Assembly (NCBI GenBank): GCA_903835145.1 | Contig: CAILMA010000713.1 | Location: 1 to 10,704, forward strand | Direction of reading: 5' to 3' | Source of the DNA: an uncultured Bacteroidota bacterium | GTDB lineage: Bacteria; Bacteroidota; Bacteroidia; Chitinophagales; Chitinophagaceae | DNA length: 10,704 nt | Shown: one piece after another, positions 6,857 to 10,704 of the stretch | Layout: every line of letters begins with the position of its first letter | Position numbering within the stretch: the stretch's first letter is position 1 | Program-made: the position numbers and the translations under genes | Notes under the pieces: model-generated | Database searches by the model: none | Seen by the model: the letters and a program-made list of their open reading frames with translations, nothing else | What the model was told of the DNA's origin: nothing

Positions 6857-8635
6857 ATGAAAGAGTTTTTCAAAATGTTTTTTGCGTCTCTGTTTGCAAT
6901 GATTGTTGCCGGCGTAATAGTTGTGGGACTAACGATAGGCATGGTTGTCGCCGTCTCTAAATCTATAACCGACAACAAGAATAAGATTGTCAGTGGCAAC
7001 ATTCTTGTAGTTGATTTGAGTAAGCATATTCATGAGGGAAGCGAAAATAATTCGCTTGCCTTCCTGAGCAAGGGCGGTGCCTACGAGGCTGGTCTTTACG
7101 ATATCTGTAAATCTCTTTCAAAGGCAAAAAAAGATAACGAGATCAAGGGTGTGTATATTAAATTGTCAAGTTCGCCTAATGGATGGGCCACGCTGCAACA
7201 GCTAAGGGCGTCAATTGAAGATTTTAAGTCGTCTGGTAAGTTTGTTTTTGCTTATGGGGAAGATATTAGTCAGGGTGCCTATTTTGTTGCTACAGCTGCT
7301 GATAGCATATATCTTAACCCGGCAGGCAATATTGAGTTGAAGGGCTTTGCTACGGTAATGGCTTTCTTTAAGGGAGCACTTGAAAAGCTGGAACTGCAGC
7401 CTGAAATTTTTTATGCAGGTAAATTTAAAAGCGCAACAGAGCCCTTCAGGGCCGATAAAATAAGTGACCCTAACCGCCAGCAACTTGCTGCGATGCAAAC
7501 CGGATTGTGGAACGAGTTTCTTAGTGCAGCAGCGGAATACACCCATTCGTCGCGCGAAGCAATCAATAAACTGGCTGTTGATGGTACTATTCAATTCCCG
7601 GCTGATGCAGCCAGCCATAAAATGGTAGCAGGTTTGGCCTACTGGGATCAGGTAGAGCAGCGCATGAAGGATAAAACAGGCGTGAAAGGGAACGACAATC
7701 TTAAATTCATAACAATTGATGAATATGCTACCGAGACCAAGAATGAGGAAGGCTATGGCAATACCAGAATTGCAGTGCTTATTGCCGAAGGTGATATAGT
7801 AGATGGAGAACAAAGTAACGAGACTGAAATTGCTTCAAAGACCTTTTGCGAGGCCATAAGAAAAGTGCGCAACGACGATAAAATAAAGGCTGTTGTGCTT
7901 AGGGTAAATTCGCCTGGTGGCAGTGCATTGGCGAGTGAAGTTATTTTAAGGGAACTCATGCTGCTGAAGCAAAAAAAGCATCTGATTGTTTCCATGGGTG
8001 ATTATGCTGCATCAGGCGGGTATTATATCTCCTGCGGAGCCGACAGCATTTTTGCAATGGCCAATACAATTACGGGCAGCATAGGCGTATTCAGTATGAT
8101 GTTTAATATTGATAAGCTAATGAAAAATAAACTGGGTGTGACCTTCGATGAGGTTAAAAATGCACCTTACGCTGACCTGCCAACAACCTCACGCCCGCTA
8201 AATCCCGAGGAGGCACAAAGGATGCAAAATTCAGTTGATACCATCTATAGCCTGTTCAAAAACCATGTGACCGACGGCCGTAAGTTAACGCGAGCCGATG
8301 TTGATAGTATTGCGCAGGGAAGGGTTTGGACCGGAACAGACGCCATCGGTATTCACCTTGTTGACAGGATTGGCGGCCTTGGTGCAGCAATTTCAAGTGC
8401 GGCAAGCATGGCTAAGGTTACAGACTATAAAGTCGTTACTTACCCCGAAAATGAGGATAAGCTGGATATCCTGCTCAGGAAATTCAAAAACAACACAGCC
8501 GCAAGCGCTGCAATCAAGTCTGCCATAAAGGAACAAGCAGGAGATACATACACATGGTATGAGAAATTGCAAAGCCTCACCAAAATGAACGGTAAAGCCC
8601 TGATGGCTATGCCTTACGTGCCAACCGTTAATTAG
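6857..8635 (+). CDS. sppA: Signal peptide peptidase SppA, 67-kDa type
   Basis: This 592-residue protein has an N-terminal membrane anchor (about 11-33) and two tandem S49 peptidase domains (about 95-250 and 300-515), the long form of the family typified by the 618-residue E. coli enzyme. The Ser/Lys catalytic dyad is split between the domains as in E. coli: Lys191 in GKFKSATEPF of the first domain and Ser386 in GDYAASGGYYIS of the second. Other conserved blocks are LRVNSPGGSALASE (348-361) and NTITGSIGVFSMMF. The enzyme degrades signal peptides left in the inner membrane after cleavage by signal peptidase, with its catalytic bowl facing the periplasm. All key residues are present and the gene appears intact. 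It stands alone, divergent from the MoxR operon, and is followed by strong hairpins. Confidence 0.96.
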   Translation: MKEFFKMFFASLFAMIVAGVIVVGLTIGMVVAVSKSITDNKNKIVSGNILVVDLSKHIHEGSENNSLAFLSKGGAYEAGLYDICKSLSKAKKDNEIKGVYIKLSSSPNGWATLQQLRASIEDFKSSGKFVFAYGEDISQGAYFVATAADSIYLNPAGNIELKGFATVMAFFKGALEKLELQPEIFYAGKFKSATEPFRADKISDPNRQQLAAMQTGLWNEFLSAAAEYTHSSREAINKLAVDGTIQFPADAASHKMVAGLAYWDQVEQRMKDKTGVKGNDNLKFITIDEYATETKNEEGYGNTRIAVLIAEGDIVDGEQSNETEIASKTFCEAIRKVRNDDKIKAVVLRVNSPGGSALASEVILRELMLLKQKKHLIVSMGDYAASGGYYISCGADSIFAMANTITGSIGVFSMMFNIDKLMKNKLGVTFDEVKNAPYADLPTTSRPLNPEEAQRMQNSVDTIYSLFKNHVTDGRKLTRADVDSIAQGRVWTGTDAIGIHLVDRIGGLGAAISSAASMAKVTDYKVVTYPENEDKLDILLRKFKNNTAASAAIKSAIKEQAGDTYTWYEKLQSLTKMNGKALMAMPYVPTVN

Positions 8636-8644
8636 TAAATTGCC

Positions 8645-8667
8645 TTCCCGATGCAGGGCATCGGGAA
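8645..8667 (+). terminator. 10-bp-stem hairpin after sppA, possible terminator
   Basis: TTCCCGATGC (8645-8654) and GCATCGGGAA (8658-8667) form a perfect 10-bp stem with a 3-nt loop, starting 9 nt after the sppA stop codon. The following bases (ATATTTAGC) are only weakly T-rich, so it may be a terminator, a 3'-end stabiliser, or a copy of a dispersed intergenic palindrome. Confidence 0.6.
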
Positions 8668-8679
8668 ATATTTAGCTTC

Positions 8680-8725
8680 GAAGCCGGTATTTGTGCCATT
8701 CGCGATGGATGCAAATACCGGCTTC
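8680..8725. repeat. Inverted repeat with perfect 14-bp arms, likely terminator/3'-end structure
   Basis: The arms GAAGCCGGTATTTG (8680-8693) and CAAATACCGGCTTC (8712-8725) are perfectly complementary over 14 bp around an 18-nt loop. The loop holds a small CCAT/ATGG stem around TCGCG. A GCTTC at 8675-8679 directly before the left arm makes an alternative pairing (GCTTCGAAGC). A run of seven T lies 26 bp downstream (8751-8757), too far for a classical terminator. Arms of this length are not expected by chance in 200 bp. Confidence 0.65.
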
Positions 8726-8836
8726 TGCATTTCAGTTGTAAAAGCAGACCTTTTTTTGTTCTGTTGAAAACCGAAACAAAAAAGTTACCGTAAGTGATTA
8801 CGTAAAACATTTTTAACCATCCAAACACAGACGGAA

Positions 8837-9394
8837 ATGAAAAAATTATTGCTTATTCCAGTATTAGCGCTTGCATTTATTGCTATTGAAGCACCGGTGC
8901 TTACAGCACAAACAAAGACAGTTATGGTAGGTGGCGCAGCCATGTACCCATCAAAAAATATCGTGGAGAACGCGGTAAATTCAAAAGACCACACAACGCT
9001 GGTTGCTGCGGTAAAGGCTGCAGGGCTTGTACCAACCCTTCAAAGTGCAGGACCGTTCACTGTATTTGCGCCTACCAATGAGGCTTTTGGTAAGTTACCT
9101 GCAGGCACCGTAGAGAACCTTGTAAAACCAGAGAATAAGGGTAAACTGACTTCTATTCTGACTTACCATGTAATAGCCGGTAAGCTTGACTCAAAAGAGC
9201 TGATGGAGAAAGTGAAAATGGGCAATGGTAGTACAGAACTTACCACTGTACAGGGCGAAAAGCTTACAGTAATGCAGAAAGGCAAGAACCTGATGATCAA
9301 GGATTCCAAGGGCAATACTGCTAAAATTACAATTAAAGACGTGTACCAGAGCAACGGGGTGATACACGTTATTGATACTGTGTTGATGCCTTAG
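8837..9394 (+). CDS. Secreted fasciclin (FAS1) domain protein
   Basis: This 185-residue protein has a clear signal peptide (MKKLLLIPVLALAFIA..., likely cut after LTA near residue 24) and one FAS1 domain (about 40-185). Its H1 motif is FTVFAPTNEAFGKLP (74-88), the conserved YH pair is Tyr110-His111 (LTYHVIAGKL), and the H2 motif is GVIHVIDTVLMP (174-185), which ends the protein as usual. FAS1 domains mediate adhesion or carbohydrate/protein binding; small secreted single-domain versions are common in Bacteroidota and their role is mostly unknown. There is no lipobox Cys, so it should be a soluble periplasmic or extracellular protein. The ATG at 8837 directly follows GGAA, too close to serve as a ribosome binding site. 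It is flanked by hairpins on both sides and is probably a single-gene transcript. Confidence 0.94.
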   Translation: MKKLLLIPVLALAFIAIEAPVLTAQTKTVMVGGAAMYPSKNIVENAVNSKDHTTLVAAVKAAGLVPTLQSAGPFTVFAPTNEAFGKLPAGTVENLVKPENKGKLTSILTYHVIAGKLDSKELMEKVKMGNGSTELTTVQGEKLTVMQKGKNLMIKDSKGNTAKITIKDVYQSNGVIHVIDTVLMP

Positions 9395-9520
9395 TTTTTC
9401 TTGGTGATACATTCGGCTCTGCTCCAAAAAGGGACGGAAGTGACCCGATTTTCAACTTGTAAAAAGCTCGTGCGATGTCTGCGGAAAGTTTCGAAATATA
9501 ATGTTGACTTTAAGAATAAT

Positions 9521-9536
9521 CTAACAACGGTGTTAG
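9521..9536 (+). repeat. Small hairpin upstream of the sdaA terminator
   Basis: CTAACA (9521-9526) and TGTTAG (9531-9536) form a perfect 6-bp stem with an ACGG loop. It lies 18 bp before the strong terminator hairpin. It could be part of the FAS1 transcript's 3' end, but a 6-bp stem may be chance. Confidence 0.3.
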
Positions 9537-9547
9537 GGCATTGCACT

Positions 9548-9555
9548 TATCTTTG
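9548..9555 (+). promoter_or_regulatory. Candidate -7 promoter box of sdaA
   Basis: TATCTTTG is an exact TAnnTTTG match 44 bp before the GTG start of sdaA. The predicted transcription start near 9561 falls inside the left arm of the following terminator hairpin, so transcripts from this promoter would lack an intact hairpin. No clear TTG or TTTG element is visible 17-23 bp upstream. Confidence 0.45.
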
Positions 9556-9588
9556 GGGGAAATTAATATTTCCCCCATTTTTATTTTT
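9555..9588 (+). terminator. Strong intrinsic terminator between the FAS1 gene and sdaA
   Basis: GGGGGAAAT (9555-9563) and ATTTCCCCC (9568-9576) form a perfect 9-bp stem with a TAAT loop, directly followed by ATTTTTATTTTT (9577-9588). This is a textbook rho-independent terminator for transcripts coming from the left (FAS1 gene). It ends only 11 bp before the sdaA start codon. Confidence 0.8.
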
Positions 9589-9599
9589 CTATATAAACA

Positions 9600-10704
9600 G
9601 TGAAACAAGAAAGTATATCAGTATTTGACATTTTTAAGATAGGAATTGGCCCGAGTAGTTCACATACACTGGGCCCGTGGAGAGCGGCTCAGCGATTTGT
9701 TAGCAGTATAAAATTAAGGGGGCTCGATAAAGTTAGTTCTGTAAAAATACTCCTTTACGGGTCACTTGCTAAAACGGGCAAGGGCCATGGTACTGATGTA
9801 GCAGTTCTCCTTGGTTTATGCGGAGAAGACCCTGTGACATTTGATGTAAATGAAATAACCCCGCGGCTCGAGCAAATTACCAACCGACGCAAACTGGTGC
9901 TCAATGGTGAACGCGAATTATCATTTGACCCGGCAGTTGATCTGGTTTTTCTATATGACGAAAGCCTCCCATTCCACCCTAATGCGCTAACTTTCTTATG
10001 CTCGTTCACTACGGGTGAGGAAATTGCGGAAACCTACTATTCAATAGGAGGAGGTTTCGTGGTAAAAGAAGGCGAGGATTTGGGAGCAGATGCCGGTGCA
10101 CGGTTGCCCTTCCCGATAGAAAAAGCTGACGACCTGCTGGAAGCGACCCGCACAACAGGGCTACAGATATCAGGCGTGGTTATGGAGAATGAAAATGTGT
10201 GGCGCAGTGAGAATGATACTATGGCAGGCGTGCTGAAGATATGGGGCGTAATGCGGGACTGTACGTACCGTGGCTGCCACATAACCGGAGAACTGCCGGG
10301 TGGGCTCCACGTGACCCGCAGGGCTGCCATTCTTAATAAAAAACTCACTTTTGGCAAAAGCTATAATAACTACGACGAGTGGATAGAAGTGATACGCAGT
10401 GGCGGCCAGTCCTTTAAATATACACTTGACTGGGTAAGTTGTTTTGCGCTGGCGGTAAATGAGGAGAATGCCTCTTTTAGCAGGGTAGTAACGGCACCTA
10501 CCAATGGTGCTGCAGGTGTTGTACCCGCGGTGCTGCAATACTTCATTGCTTTCTGCAATGGGTATGACAGCGAGAAAATTGTGAAGTTCCTGCTCACGGC
10601 ATCAGAAATAGGCAGCATATTCAAGAAAGGAGCAACGCTTTCAGCTGCAATGGGCGGTTGTCAGGCGGAAATAGGTGTGTCTTCTTCTATGGCGGCAGCT
10701 GCAC
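9600..10704 (+). CDS. sdaA: L-serine ammonia-lyase (L-serine dehydratase), single-chain, iron-sulfur type; 3' end off window
   Basis: The frame is open from the GTG at 9600 to the right edge (368 codons), and an in-frame TAA at 9594-9596 leaves GTG as the start. The N-terminus ([20 protein letters not shown], then HTLGP) matches the family exactly. Other family blocks follow: [14 protein letters not shown] (53-66), YYSIGGGF (146-153), [10 protein letters not shown] and [14 protein letters not shown] (299-312), and GGCQAEIG with Cys354, expected to be the first [4Fe-4S] ligand. The single chain joins the beta and alpha domains that are separate genes in Bacillus. The enzyme converts L-serine to pyruvate and ammonia using an oxygen-sensitive cluster. 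Relatives are about 455-475 residues, so about 90-105 residues, including the other cluster cysteines, lie beyond the edge. It has its own candidate promoter and is insulated by a terminator. Confidence 0.95.
   Translation, partial: MKQESISVFDIFKIGIGPSSSHTLGPWRAAQRFVSSIKLRGLDKVSSVKILLYGSLAKTGKGHGTDVAVLLGLCGEDPVTFDVNEITPRLEQITNRRKLVLNGERELSFDPAVDLVFLYDESLPFHPNALTFLCSFTTGEEIAETYYSIGGGFVVKEGEDLGADAGARLPFPIEKADDLLEATRTTGLQISGVVMENENVWRSENDTMAGVLKIWGVMRDCTYRGCHITGELPGGLHVTRRAAILNKKLTFGKSYNNYDEWIEVIRSGGQSFKYTLDWVSCFALAVNEENASFSRVVTAPTNGAAGVVPAVLQYFIAFCNGYDSEKIVKFLLTASEIGSIFKKGATLSAAMGGCQAEIGVSSSMAAAA

Noticed and set aside
7211..7813. 200-codon minus-strand open frame opposite sppA.
   Set aside because: Shadow of sppA, rich in Cys and Phe with no family features; sppA is intact and convincing on the plus strand.
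9401..9628. 75-codon plus-strand frame between the FAS1 gene and sdaA.
   Set aside because: It runs through the strong terminator and into the start of sdaA in another frame, with no recognisable features.

Overview
The window looks like ordinary chromosomal DNA of a Bacteroidota bacterium, most likely Chitinophagales/Sphingobacteriia-like. The evidence is the set of families present (DUF4350/DUF4129/SpoIIM/MoxR/DUF58 cluster, two-domain SppA, small secreted fasciclin protein, single-chain L-serine dehydratase), the near absence of Shine-Dalgarno sequences, and several intergenic matches to the Bacteroidota -7 box TAnnTTTG. The taxon is an inference. There are no insertion sequences, phage genes, CRISPR arrays, tRNA or rRNA genes that I can recognise.

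Layout. 1-493 (+): 3' part of a TMEM175-type potassium channel gene, cut by the left edge. 495-6470 (-): a tightly packed run of six genes, read right to left: SpoIIM-like membrane protein, DUF4129 protein, DUF4350 protein, MoxR AAA+ ATPase, DUF58 protein, and, after a 97-bp gap, a YkgJ-type cysteine-cluster protein. The first five form a clear operon with stop/start overlaps (4 bp, 1 bp, 35 bp) and one 33-bp gap. 6471-6856: a 386-bp divergent intergenic region with candidate promoters on both strands. 6857-8635 (+): sppA, signal peptide peptidase. 8636-8836: intergenic region with two strong inverted repeats. 8837-9394 (+): a secreted fasciclin (FAS1) domain protein. 9395-9599: intergenic region with a strong intrinsic terminator that overlaps a candidate promoter. 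9600-right edge (+): 5' part of sdaA, L-serine ammonia-lyase, starting with GTG.

How the genes work together. The MoxR-DUF58 operon is the least understood part. A cytoplasmic AAA+ ATPase is encoded with four membrane-anchored partners, one of them (DUF58) a von Willebrand A-like protein. This suggests a membrane-bound chaperone-like or assembly machine, but no substrate is known to me and the sequence gives none. The operon is a known conserved neighbourhood in Bacteroidota, so it is uncharacterised rather than newly discovered. SppA clears cleaved signal peptides in the inner membrane, the FAS1 protein is exported, and SdaA converts L-serine to pyruvate and ammonia. I see no functional link among these last three.

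I found no strong candidate for a wholly new system. The points most worth a second look are the MoxR operon with its degenerate MIDAS site and missing RDD gene, the overlapping terminator/promoter before sdaA, and the 14-bp-stem inverted repeat after sppA.
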